DNA from: Patescibacteria group bacterium
GTDB lineage: Bacteria; Patescibacteriota; Minisyncoccia; Phycocordibacterales; UBA2100
Direction: 5' to 3'
DNA: 30,059 nt
Assembly: GCA_024654485.1 (NCBI GenBank)
Contig: JANLHO010000006.1
Location: forward strand, 1-30,059
Shown: piece by piece, positions 6,169 to 14,895 of the stretch
Position numbering within the stretch: the stretch's first letter is position 1
Layout: each line of letters opens with the position of its first letter
Position numbers and translations under genes: made by a program
The notes under the pieces: generated by a model
The model's input: only the letters and a program-made list of their open reading frames with translations
Database searches by the model: none
What the model was told of the DNA's origin: nothing

Positions 6169-7263
6169 ATGCGCATCCTCGCAATAGAATCTTCGGCCGA
6201 TGACTCTGGCGTCGCGCTGGTAGAGGCGGTCGGTAAGTTCGGCGACGACTTCCGCTTCTCGGTACTTGCAAACGAGATCGCCTCGCAGCACCACGAGGAG
6301 TACGGCGGCATTTACCCCAACGTCGCCAAAAAGGAGCACCAGAAGAATCTGCCTATCCTGTACGAAAAGATACGGGCACAACATCCGGAGAAGCCGGACG
6401 TAATCGCCGTCACGACGCACCCCGGCCTGGAGCCCTGCCTCTGGGCGGGCATTACGTTCGCCCAGAAACTCGCAGAGCAGTGGGGCGTCCCTGTCGTCGC
6501 CGTCAATCACCTGGAGGGCCACATCGTCATGTCCATGATGAAGTTCCAGACAAACGAAATCCGACAACACTCTCACATACTTGGGTATGTTGGTATGTCC
6601 GGACGGTTGCATCATTTTGATTTTCCGGTGCTTTCACTCCTCATCTCCGGCGGCAATACCCAGCTCGTGTTGTCCAAGGAACCCCTACGGTACGAGGTCG
6701 TGGGGCGCACACGCGACGACGCGGCGGGAGAGGCTTTTGACAAGGTCGCGCGCATGCTCTCACTTCCCTATCCCGGAGGACCGCATATATCACGCCTCGC
6801 CGCCGCCTCCCGCGAACACCATGAGATGTCATCTCATGGTGTGAGGCTGCCGAGGCCTATGTTGCATGAAGACAATCTTGATTTCTCTTTCTCCGGATTG
6901 AAGACTGCCGTCTTGCGGATGGTGGAAGCACACAAGCCGCTTTCGGACGATATGAAAAAAGCTATCGCGCGGGAATTTGAAGATGCGGTCGCCGACGTGC
7001 TCGTCGGCAAGACATTGCTCGCCGTGGAACAATGCGGCGTGAATACGGTCATCACCGGCGGAGGCGTCTCGGCCAATGCTCATATTCGCGGTCGGCTCGC
7101 CAATGCCCTTTCGGACGCGGGAGTGAAATTCTTTGTGTGCGAGCCCGCTCTTTCCACCGACAACGCGCTCATGATAGCGCTCGCGGGATATTTCCGCGCT
7201 CAGGCCGGTGAATACACCGACGCTGCGCACCTGCGCGCCGACGGCTCTCTCTCACTCGCCTGA
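6169..7263 (+). CDS. tsaD: tRNA N6-adenosine threonylcarbamoyltransferase
   Basis: 364 residues from ATG 6169. It transfers threonylcarbamoyl from the TsaC product to A37 of tRNA. Seen, numbered from this ATG: RILAIESSADDSGVAL at the start, metal-binding His114 and His118 in NHLEGH, SGGNTQLV, DDAAGEAFDKVAR, FSFSGLKTAV, GGVSANAHIRGRL and STDNALMIA, all ASKHA/Kae1 landmarks. The start is chosen because TATAAC lies 6 nt upstream and the fold begins at Arg2; an upstream ATG at 6151 would add six residues with no signal. Two segments, about residues 127-150 and 214-225, are longer than in a minimal TsaD and each is encoded over a palindrome. The 3' end overlaps the convergent kinase-like gene by 12 bp. 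No tsaB or tsaE is in the window. Confidence 0.95.
   Translation: MRILAIESSADDSGVALVEAVGKFGDDFRFSVLANEIASQHHEEYGGIYPNVAKKEHQKNLPILYEKIRAQHPEKPDVIAVTTHPGLEPCLWAGITFAQKLAEQWGVPVVAVNHLEGHIVMSMMKFQTNEIRQHSHILGYVGMSGRLHHFDFPVLSLLISGGNTQLVLSKEPLRYEVVGRTRDDAAGEAFDKVARMLSLPYPGGPHISRLAAASREHHEMSSHGVRLPRPMLHEDNLDFSFSGLKTAVLRMVEAHKPLSDDMKKAIAREFEDAVADVLVGKTLLAVEQCGVNTVITGGGVSANAHIRGRLANALSDAGVKFFVCEPALSTDNALMIALAGYFRAQAGEYTDAAHLRADGSLSLA
6575..6590. repeat. 16-bp inverted repeat inside tsaD
   Basis: ACATAC-TTGG-GTATGT within the extra segment after the NHLEGH motif, followed closely by a smaller GTCCGGAC palindrome. Confidence 0.45.
6816..6842. repeat. 27-bp palindrome inside tsaD
   Basis: Arms of 13 bp (ACACCATGAGATG and its exact reverse complement) around a single T. 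It encodes the segment HHEMSSHGV just before LPRPML, where other TsaD proteins have a short turn. Confidence 0.7.
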
Positions 7264-7893
7264 AACCAGTCGTGAGCGAATGGCGCTGATGATGGAGCCT
7301 GCATCGGATGTATCTATTTCTCCGGAAGGAATGTTGACATGGGCGATATCGCGGTAGCGCTTGAGCCGCTCCCGCAGAAGCTCCGGATAGCAGCGCACGA
7401 GCGCGTCCTTCATTTCTTCGCCGTCATTCATGGAAAAGTGGCCGCCCCATACCACGGGCTTCGGCACGGAGAAGTAGCGCTCAATAAGGGCCTTCGGCGG
7501 CTCATCGCCGACGTCCAGATGTACGACCAAGAAATCCGACCTCATCTTATCAAGCATCTCGTCTCCGAGGTGGACTACGCTTCCGGTTGTGTCCAGCACA
7601 ATGCCATCCGGCGCGTCGCTTGCGGCAAGCGTATGCTTCTCTTCCATATCAAGATATTTGCGTTCGCGCTCGGCGTACCCCTCGCTGCCGGGGAATCCGA
7701 GCCACTCGGCTAGAGCGTCAATGCCGGAGAGCCCCAGCTCGCGCATTATCCGCGCATCTACCTCCGTGTGTGCAAATCCGCGCTCGCGCGCGAGCGCGCG
7801 GGCGCTACGGGTCTTGCCCACATTGGACATGCCCACAAGGGCGACGCGGAATGCCCCATCCGCGAGACGGGATTCCAGTTCCGCCGTGTTCAT
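7252..7893 (-). CDS. P-loop kinase resembling shikimate kinase
   Basis: 213 residues. Walker A is GMSNVGKT (21-28). It is followed by HTEVDARI with Asp46 where shikimate kinase binds substrate, YAERERKYLDMEEKHTLA in the place of the lid-side FRxxE motif, and GIVLDTTGSVVHLG (97-110) in the place of the VLxTGGG motif, then a VVHLDV strand. Thus the fold is nucleotide kinase, closest in layout to AroK, but the Gly-rich triplet is replaced by TTG and no aro gene is nearby, so a different phosphate acceptor is likely. TAGCAT (7900-7905) is 6 nt before ATG, predicting a leaderless message. Its 3' end overlaps tsaD. Confidence 0.65.
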   Translation of the reverse strand: MNTAELESRLADGAFRVALVGMSNVGKTRSARALARERGFAHTEVDARIMRELGLSGIDALAEWLGFPGSEGYAERERKYLDMEEKHTLAASDAPDGIVLDTTGSVVHLGDEMLDKMRSDFLVVHLDVGDEPPKALIERYFSVPKPVVWGGHFSMNDGEEMKDALVRCYPELLRERLKRYRDIAHVNIPSGEIDTSDAGSIISAIRSRLVSGE

Positions 7894-7899
7894 GGGCCT

Positions 7900-7905
7900 A
7901 TGCTA
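7900..7905 (-). promoter_or_regulatory. -10 element of the kinase-like gene (leaderless)
   Basis: Minus-strand TAGCAT, six bases, ATG; no Shine-Dalgarno site. It is the same hexamer as in front of tsaC. Confidence 0.45.
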
Positions 7906-7978
7906 GCACAGGCCATTGAGCGGCCAAAACCGCTAGGGCGCTCGCCCATAGAGCGCGGATTTGATACCATTCATTGCT

Positions 7979-10183
<2,205 letters not shown>

Positions 10184-10197
10184 TACTGGCAGGACCT

Positions 10198-10215
10198 GCC
10201 CGCCTTGGGCGGGGC
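10198..10215. repeat. dispersed palindromic repeat, copy A
   Basis: GCCCGCCTTGGGCGGGGC in the valS to PrsW-gene gap. The identical 18 bp occurs in the other orientation at 13463-13480. There is no T-run after it, so it is not an ordinary terminator. Confidence 0.7.
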
Positions 10216-10263
10216 TTCCCCAGCAAGAAGCCAATCTGCTGATGATAGCGTCTTGGCCTGCGG

Positions 10264-10269
10264 TACAAT
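10264..10269 (+). promoter_or_regulatory. -10 element of the PrsW-family gene (leaderless)
   Basis: TACAAT, six bases, then ATG at 10276; no Shine-Dalgarno site and no good -35. Confidence 0.5.
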
Positions 10270-10275
10270 CGGCAG

Positions 10276-11004
10276 ATGAATAGCGAGTTACTGACCGTGC
10301 TGGCCGCGCTTGCGGGCGGCATACTCCCCGCCCTCGCATGGCTCTGGTTTTGGCGGCGCGAGGACAGCAGGCATCCGGAGCCGCGCAGGCTCATAGCGCT
10401 GGCTTTCCTCGCCGGCATGGTCGCCGTCGCCGTGGTGATACCCGTAGAGAAGTTCGTCGCCCCATACATCGTGAGCGCGCAAAGCCTGCTCCCCTTTATA
10501 CTACCCGCGTCCACGTTGGTTTTCTGCGCTTGGGCGGCGATAGAGGAGATATGCAAATACCTCGCCGCGCGCTTCAGCGTATTGGGGCGGCGGGACAACG
10601 ACGAGCCGATAGACGCGGTGATATACATGGTTACCGTCGCGCTCGGATTCGCGGCCGCGGAAAACACTCTATTCCTCCTATCTCCGCTTGCGGGCAGCAC
10701 GCTGCCGCAGGTGATACAGACGGGGGACCTGCGCTTCGTGGGCGCGACGCTCCTGCACGTGCTTGCATCGGCGGTCATCGGCGTCGCGATAGGACTCGCC
10801 TTCTACAAGCCCAAGCGCACCCGCCGCCTGTACGCGCTATACGGAGTTATCCTCGCCATACTTTTGCACAGTGTCTTCAACTTCCTTATAATCAATACAT
10901 CCGAAGACCATCTGCTGCGAACCTTCGGACTTGTCTGGCTCGGGCTAATTGTTCTCTTGGGTGTCTTGGAGTTCATCAAACGCATTCGCCCGCGGATGAG
11001 ATGA
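10276..11004 (+). CDS. PrsW-family intramembrane metalloprotease
   Basis: 242 residues with about seven membrane segments. The PrsW hallmarks are present: AAIEEICKY with Glu90-Glu91 (88-95), GFAAAENTLFL with Glu129 (124-134), TLLHVLASAVIGVAIG with His161 and LLHSVFNFL with His198 (196-204). These conserved Glu and His residues in membrane helices form the presumed metal site. PrsW proteases cut membrane proteins such as anti-sigma factors in Bacillus (known for the family); no anti-sigma gene is seen here, so the substrate is unknown. TACAAT 6 nt before ATG predicts a leaderless message. It is followed by hsp20 after 23 bp, but hsp20 has its own -10. Confidence 0.85.
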   Translation: MNSELLTVLAALAGGILPALAWLWFWRREDSRHPEPRRLIALAFLAGMVAVAVVIPVEKFVAPYIVSAQSLLPFILPASTLVFCAWAAIEEICKYLAARFSVLGRRDNDEPIDAVIYMVTVALGFAAAENTLFLLSPLAGSTLPQVIQTGDLRFVGATLLHVLASAVIGVAIGLAFYKPKRTRRLYALYGVILAILLHSVFNFLIINTSEDHLLRTFGLVWLGLIVLLGVLEFIKRIRPRMR

Positions 11005-11015
11005 ATAATCAGTGA

Positions 11016-11021
11016 TATACT
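11016..11021 (+). promoter_or_regulatory. -10 element of hsp20 (leaderless)
   Basis: TATACT, six bases, then ATG at 11028. No Shine-Dalgarno site and no clear -35. Nothing like a CIRCE or HAIR heat-shock operator is visible next to it. Confidence 0.5.
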
Positions 11022-11027
11022 TGTCCT

Positions 11028-11516
11028 ATGAAGAAGCCATCTTTTTTCGCAAGGCTTACGGGTACCGACGACGATTATTTTGATGACGCCACGCCCGCGA
11101 TTTTTGAGGGCGAAGGAGCGGAGCGGCACGCACGCCTCTCCATGAAGGGTGATTCTCCGGATGGCGATTGGTCGCCGGACGAGCCGCAGGGGGAGCTTGC
11201 CGTGGATGTGTACCAGACGCCCGACGCAATCGTGGTAAAGGCTCTAGTCGCCGGCGTACAGCCCGCTTCCATAGACATAGCGCTTACCCGCGAAATGCTG
11301 ACAATCTCCGGCACCCGAGAGGACGAGCGCGAAGCGGAGGAAGACGACTACTTCCAGCGCGAGCTCTACTGGGGTTCTTTCTCGCGCACCATACTCCTGC
11401 CCGAAGAGATAGACGTGGACATGGCTGAGGCCTCCGAAAAGCACGGCATCCTCATGATCCGCCTGCCAAAGATAAACAAAAAGCGCGAGACCAAGCTCAA
11501 AGTCCGCAGCCGCTAA
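11028..11516 (+). CDS. Hsp20/alpha-crystallin small heat-shock protein
   Basis: 162 residues. After an acidic N-terminal region (residues 11-55, many Asp and Glu) comes the alpha-crystallin domain at about 55-150: GELAVDVYQTPDAIVVKALV, SIDIALTREMLTISGTRE, FSRTILLPEEIDVDMAEA and the diagnostic HGILMIRLPK (139-148), close to the family AxxxxGxLxIxLPK. The tail KINKKRETKLKVRS is basic and may carry the oligomerisation contact. It is an ATP-independent holdase in the cytoplasm. Own leaderless-type promoter. Confidence 0.93.
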   Translation: MKKPSFFARLTGTDDDYFDDATPAIFEGEGAERHARLSMKGDSPDGDWSPDEPQGELAVDVYQTPDAIVVKALVAGVQPASIDIALTREMLTISGTREDEREAEEDDYFQRELYWGSFSRTILLPEEIDVDMAEASEKHGILMIRLPKINKKRETKLKVRSR

Positions 11517-11608
11517 AATAAAGCTCCCGGCCGGCACGGCTGCGAGATATTCCACGCAGCAGAATAACAGGCAGAACGATAAAGGTCGGTCATTTATATT
11601 TAAGATGT

Positions 11609-11641
11609 AAAGGCGCTGCTCCGTGTGGGAACAACGCCTTT
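11609..11641 (-). terminator. hairpin after the two-TM gene, probable terminator
   Basis: On the minus strand a 14-bp stem (AAAGGCG then TTGTTCC, pairing with GGAGCAG then CGCCTTT, two G-U pairs) closes a 5-nt loop, 25 nt after the stop at 11666. As RNA from the plus strand the G-U pairs become C-A mismatches, so the minus direction is the functional one. The stem ends in UUU but no long U-run follows. Confidence 0.55.
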
Positions 11642-11665
11642 ATGGGTATTCGGACGCTGACGGTT

Positions 11666-12241
11666 TCACTCAGTGGCGAGCGCAGCATTATAACGCTCGT
11701 CACCACGGATAGCTTCCAATACGGAAGCCCGCAGGGACCACCTCTCGATATGCCGCGAGACGAACGAGAACGCGAGGAAACCCGCCCCGAGAGCGAAGAA
11801 CGTAGCGTGGCCACCCAAATACCAGATGAGAAAGCACGCCAGCCCCAACAGCATCAGAAAGTAGCCTGGGCGGAAGCGCTGCCACGCAGTCAGCCTGACG
11901 TTGACGTTCTCCCACGCGCGCTCTGATAGGAACTTGATGTCCTTACAGAACTCGCCCGATAGGTCGTGCGGCGTCTCCTTGAAGAATCCGACGATATACG
12001 GCCTTTCCTCCGTGCCGTACACCTCCACTCTCTCTCCCCCCGAGCGCAGGGCTTCCAAGATGAGTTCTTGGTCCTGCCTCTCCATCCGGAACAAATCGGC
12101 GAGGTAGTGGTAACCATACTCCGAGTACGTCCGGAGGAACCGCAGACGAGGAGCACCGGTCACGGTTCGGATGATAACCATATCCGCGTCCTTAATCGGT
12201 CTGGAAAAGATCTCCACCGTTTTGTATCCCCTTTTGGGCAC
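11666..12241 (-). CDS. unknown protein with a C-terminal two-helix membrane hairpin
   Basis: 191 residues if GTG 12241 is used. Residues 1-125 are soluble and mixed alpha/beta with many aromatic and charged residues (FLRTYSEYGYHYLADLF, RPYIVGFFKETPHDL). Residues about 126-143 and 146-163 are two adjacent hydrophobic segments (FLMLLGLACFLIWYL and FFALGAGFLAFSF), followed by a basic-acidic tail. No known motif. ATG 12181 (Met21) has an AAGGA 7 nt upstream and is a good alternative start, giving 171 residues. It follows the nuclease gene by 102 bp on the same strand and is closed by the hairpin at 11609-11641. Confidence 0.55.
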   Translation of the reverse strand: MPKRGYKTVEIFSRPIKDADMVIIRTVTGAPRLRFLRTYSEYGYHYLADLFRMERQDQELILEALRSGGERVEVYGTEERPYIVGFFKETPHDLSGEFCKDIKFLSERAWENVNVRLTAWQRFRPGYFLMLLGLACFLIWYLGGHATFFALGAGFLAFSFVSRHIERWSLRASVLEAIRGDERYNAALATE

Positions 12242-12343
12242 GCCGCGGATGCGACGTTTTACAGACCCGCATCATTCAACAATAAAAAGCCGGGGCTTGC
12301 AACTGCAAACAAACTTCTTTCCCAGCAGCAGTGCACCGACTCG

Positions 12344-13198
12344 TTACTCCAACAGGCGCATCCGGTAGATGTCAAAGGAATTCTCGCCCTCAAACATGTC
12401 GGAGGGGTTGGGGAGGTAGCGCCTGGGGCGCGATATCTCCTCGGTCGCGTCGCGCAAGAGCCTGTGAAAGACCGCGAATTCCTCCTCCACGTCGTCAAAA
12501 TCTATCGTGTGTCGGCGCATCTGGCTTTTACCGTCAGCATTTTTGCGCTTGCGGCATTCATAAAAAATGAATCGTCTCACGGGCTTTCCGAATTTTTCTT
12601 TCACCGTGTAGTAATTGAATATCGCCTGTATCACAAAAAGCGTTTTCGCCGCCCCCTGCGGGCTGAACGCTTCCACGAATTTGTGGTCTACGATGTCCAG
12701 AGCATTCCGGTCCACGCGGGATTCCACCACCAGGTCGGATATCGCCTTGACGGGTAGCGGCAGCCCTTCCACTTCTGCCAATCCGGAAACCTCTATGCCC
12801 AAGACCTTGTGCCGCGGCGGGCGCGCGAGGTAAAAATTGATGGCCTGCATGTATTCGCGCTCCATCCTAGCGCGGCGCTTCTTTCGTGCGCCGCGCGTAT
12901 TTGCTTTGCCGAAATTTATCTCAAAGTCGGGCACGTTGCGCAGATACTCCATTCCCAGCTCTATTGAGCCCTCCTTGCCCAGCCCCCCGTAGAAATGCTG
13001 CAAAGCCACGTGCCCCGCGCGTCCCACGATGGAGGCCGGGCCGGAGGGCGTGTCGTACACCTTCTCCACATATCGCTTGTGCCACGCCAGCGGATTTCGC
13101 AAAAAAGACATGAGCGACGAATGGCTCCAGTATTTGATGGGTGGCTCCATCTCCCCCGCCTCGGCCTTTTTTCTGGATTTTTTCCGCGCTTTCTTCAT
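12344..13198 (-). CDS. PD-(D/E)XK (RecB/Cas4-like) nuclease
   Basis: 284 residues from ATG 13198. After a basic start comes WSHSSLMSFLRNPLAWHKRYV, the N-terminal helix typical of PDDEXK_1 proteins, then GRAGHVALQHF (family GxxxH). Numbered from this ATG, the core has Glu136 in VLGIEVSGL, Asp155 in VKAISDLV, and Asp171-x-Lys173 in LDIVDHK, followed by Gln191 in VIQAIFNYYTV, the Qxxx(Y) motif. This is the RecB-family exonuclease layout also seen in Cas4, but there are no four cysteines for an iron-sulphur cluster and no CRISPR locus, so a repair or general DNA-processing role is likely. TATACT (13206-13211) 7 nt before ATG decides the start; a GTG at 13243 would add 15 residues upstream of that -10. 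Confidence 0.82.
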   Translation of the reverse strand: MKKARKKSRKKAEAGEMEPPIKYWSHSSLMSFLRNPLAWHKRYVEKVYDTPSGPASIVGRAGHVALQHFYGGLGKEGSIELGMEYLRNVPDFEINFGKANTRGARKKRRARMEREYMQAINFYLARPPRHKVLGIEVSGLAEVEGLPLPVKAISDLVVESRVDRNALDIVDHKFVEAFSPQGAAKTLFVIQAIFNYYTVKEKFGKPVRRFIFYECRKRKNADGKSQMRRHTIDFDDVEEEFAVFHRLLRDATEEISRPRRYLPNPSDMFEGENSFDIYRMRLLE

Positions 13199-13205
13199 AA
13201 GGACG

Positions 13206-13213
13206 AGTATACC
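13206..13213. promoter_or_regulatory. overlapping -10 elements, nuclease gene and small divergent ORF
   Basis: Minus-strand TATACT (13206-13211) is 7 nt from the nuclease ATG. The overlapping plus-strand TATACC (13208-13213) lies 13 nt before the ATG of a 50-codon ORF. Confidence 0.4.
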
Positions 13214-13226
13214 CCTTTCCGCACCA

Positions 13227-13379
13227 ATGCTCACTTGCGGCATTTCCCTTAAATTTCCCGCAAAGAAGGCGGAATTTGATTCTCAGCCGTCTCTTGAACC
13301 TTTACACGATGATGACGTGTCCGATATCGGAAAGGAGATAAAGCGCCTCCCGAAGACGGGTAAATACAAGAACTTCTAA
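13227..13379 (+). CDS. possible small protein of 50 residues
   Basis: An open frame starting MLTCGISLKFPAKKAEF and ending GKEIKRLPKTGKYKNF, acidic in the middle (HDDDVSD). Codon choice looks like the neighbouring genes and it occupies most of the gap between the nuclease and rpoD, but no homolog is recognised and there is no ribosome binding site. A TATACC lies 13 nt upstream. It ends 8 bp before the sigma-70 fossil on the other strand. Treat as tentative. Confidence 0.35.
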   Translation: MLTCGISLKFPAKKAEFDSQPSLEPLHDDDVSDIGKEIKRLPKTGKYKNF

Positions 13380-13387
13380 AGATTCCT

Positions 13388-13462
13388 CTAGTAGCTCCGC
13401 AATTGTTTTGCGCGTTCGTGGAAGCGGATACGCTCCAGAGCTTTTGACTCAATTTGATGGAT
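13388..13462 (-). pseudogene. fossil sigma-70 C-terminus, second copy of the rpoD 3' end
   Basis: The minus strand reads IHQIESKALERI then RFHERAKQLRSY and a TAG stop. The intact rpoD 54 nt upstream ends IRQIEAKALERI then RFHERAKQLRSY and TGA. Twenty-two of 24 residues are the same (R to H, A to S), yet most codons differ at synonymous positions; all four Arg codons from ALERI onward are of the CGN type here and AGA/AGG in rpoD apart from the shared wording of the protein. The homology stops exactly where the palindromic repeat 13463-13480 begins. This is a remnant of a sigma-70 gene, not an assembly duplicate. Confidence 0.8.
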
Positions 13463-13480
13463 GCCCCGCCCAAGGCGGGC
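13463..13480. repeat. dispersed palindromic repeat, copy B
   Basis: GCCCCGCCCAAGGCGGGC, the exact reverse complement of copy A at 10198-10215. It directly abuts the sigma-70 fossil. Confidence 0.7.
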
Positions 13481-13493
13481 ATGGCTCGCGGTA

Positions 13494-14771
13494 TCAGTAA
13501 CTTCTAAGCTGCTTGGCTCTTTCGTGAAATCTAATCCTCTCTAAAGCTTTTGCTTCTATCTGGCGTATACGCTCGCGGGTTACGCCGAATTCCCTGCCCA
13601 CCTCTTCAAGTGTGAAGCAGATGCCCTCGTCGGTGAGGCCGTTGCGCATTTCCAGTATTTTCCTCTCTTTGGGTGAAAGCTCCTCAAGGATAAACATCAT
13701 CTGCTCGCCGAGGATGCGCCGCGAAGCGTCTTGGTCGGGGCTGGCTATCGTGTCGTCGGCGATGAAGCTGCCCAAGGTGGAGCGCTCGTCGTCGTCTTCC
13801 CCGACGGGACTCTCCAGCGAGACTGTGTCCTGATTTATCTTCTGTATGGTATATATCTTCTCCACCTCTATGCCCATTTCCGCCGCTATTTCTTCCGGCA
13901 ACGGGTCACGCCCGAGGTGCTGGGATAGCTCGCGTACTTTCTGCTTGTACTTGGCGATGGTTTCTACCATGTGCACGGGGATTCGGATGGTGCGGCTCTG
14001 GTCGGCCAATGCACGCGTGATGGCCTGACGTATCCACCAAGTCGCATAGGTGGAGAATTTGTAGCCCTTGGTGTAGTCAAATTTGTCCACGGCCTTGAAA
14101 AGGCCGAGGTTGCCCTCTTGGATAAGGTCCAGAAGCGTCAGATCGGGCGAGCGGTTGACGTATTTTTTGGCGATGGAGACCACGAGGCGGAGGTTGGAGC
14201 GTGCAAGGATGGTGCGCGCCTCCTCGTCGCCCGCTTCTATGCGCTTGGCTAGCTCTTTTTCCTGATCGCCGTTCAGAAGCGGGTACTGGCCTATCTCGCG
14301 CAGGTACATTTGCACGGAATCAAAGCCCGAATCCGAGCGTCGGTGCAAAAGCTTCTTCCTCTCAAGCACGGAATCAGCCGAAGTATCCTCAAGCATGCCT
14401 CCCCCTTCAAGAATGTCTATGCCAGCCGTCGCAAAACGCTCGTATATCTCCTCAAGCAGGAACATGTTGTCCTCTATCGTCGGGAATTCGCGAAGTATCT
14501 CGTCGTAGGTGATGTAGCCGCGCTGCCGGCCGAGCACTATCAATGCTTCCACTTTGTTCTGAGCCGCAGCCTGCGCTCGCGCGCTGATTGGTCGCCTTTT
14601 TCGCGCATGCTGAATCGGCTTCTTTGCTTTCTTTGCCGACTTGGGCTTTCGCTTCGCGCGGACGCTAATGCGCTTTTTTGCTTTTGCCGGACGCCTGCGA
14701 GAAGAAGGCGCGCGCTTGACCCTGCGCGGCTTTTTCAATGCTTTTTTCTTCGTCTTTTTTGCTTTTGCCAT
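13494..14771 (-). CDS. rpoD: RNA polymerase housekeeping sigma-70 factor
   Basis: 425 residues from ATG 14771 (MAKAKKTKKK). Residues 1-62 are a Lys/Arg/Ala-rich, histone H1-like tail. NKVEALIVLGRQRGYITYDE begins region 1.1. Region 1.2 has DSVQMYLREIGQYPLL. Region 2 has NLRLVVSIAKKY, LDLIQEGNLGLFKAVDKFDY and KFSTYATWWIRQAITRA (2.4, which reads the -10). Region 3 has IRIPVHMVETI. Region 4 ends in FTLEEVGREFGVTRERIRQIE, the -35 helix-turn-helix. I reject the longer start at 14852 because its extra 27 residues have no sigma similarity and would overlap a leader hairpin. The last ~15 codons switch to AGA/AGG, ATT and TTT, unlike the rest. It follows dnaG by 124 bp, the classical dnaG-rpoD order. 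Confidence 0.96.
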   Translation of the reverse strand: MAKAKKTKKKALKKPRRVKRAPSSRRRPAKAKKRISVRAKRKPKSAKKAKKPIQHARKRRPISARAQAAAQNKVEALIVLGRQRGYITYDEILREFPTIEDNMFLLEEIYERFATAGIDILEGGGMLEDTSADSVLERKKLLHRRSDSGFDSVQMYLREIGQYPLLNGDQEKELAKRIEAGDEEARTILARSNLRLVVSIAKKYVNRSPDLTLLDLIQEGNLGLFKAVDKFDYTKGYKFSTYATWWIRQAITRALADQSRTIRIPVHMVETIAKYKQKVRELSQHLGRDPLPEEIAAEMGIEVEKIYTIQKINQDTVSLESPVGEDDDERSTLGSFIADDTIASPDQDASRRILGEQMMFILEELSPKERKILEMRNGLTDEGICFTLEEVGREFGVTRERIRQIEAKALERIRFHERAKQLRSY

Positions 14772-14790
14772 AAGTGTAAAAATCGCGCGT

Positions 14791-14824
14791 ACAAATCCCC
14801 TCCCGCATTTCGGGAAAGATTTGT
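14791..14824 (-). promoter_or_regulatory. hairpin in the rpoD leader, between dnaG and rpoD
   Basis: On the minus strand ACAAATC and CCCG pair with CGGG and GATTTGT around an AAATG loop, with a small internal loop (TTT opposite AGGG). The base of the stem lies 19 nt before the rpoD ATG. It could be an RNA-processing or attenuation site separating dnaG from rpoD expression. Confidence 0.5.
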
Positions 14825-14895
14825 CTCGTATGCAGCCCCGCCGGAGCGCCACGCGTTTTCACGCATTACGCAACAGGCAGGCCAAGTGCGACACT

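Noticed and set aside
10198..10215. GC-rich palindrome as the valS terminator
   Set aside because: The loop is only about 3 nt and no T-run follows. An identical copy elsewhere marks it as a dispersed repeat.
13388..13462. rpoD tail copy as an assembly duplication
   Set aside because: The two copies differ at most synonymous positions while keeping the protein, so they are not copies of the same reads.
14772..14852. Longer RpoD start adding 27 residues
   Set aside because: It would translate through the leader hairpin, and the extra residues lack any sigma similarity.
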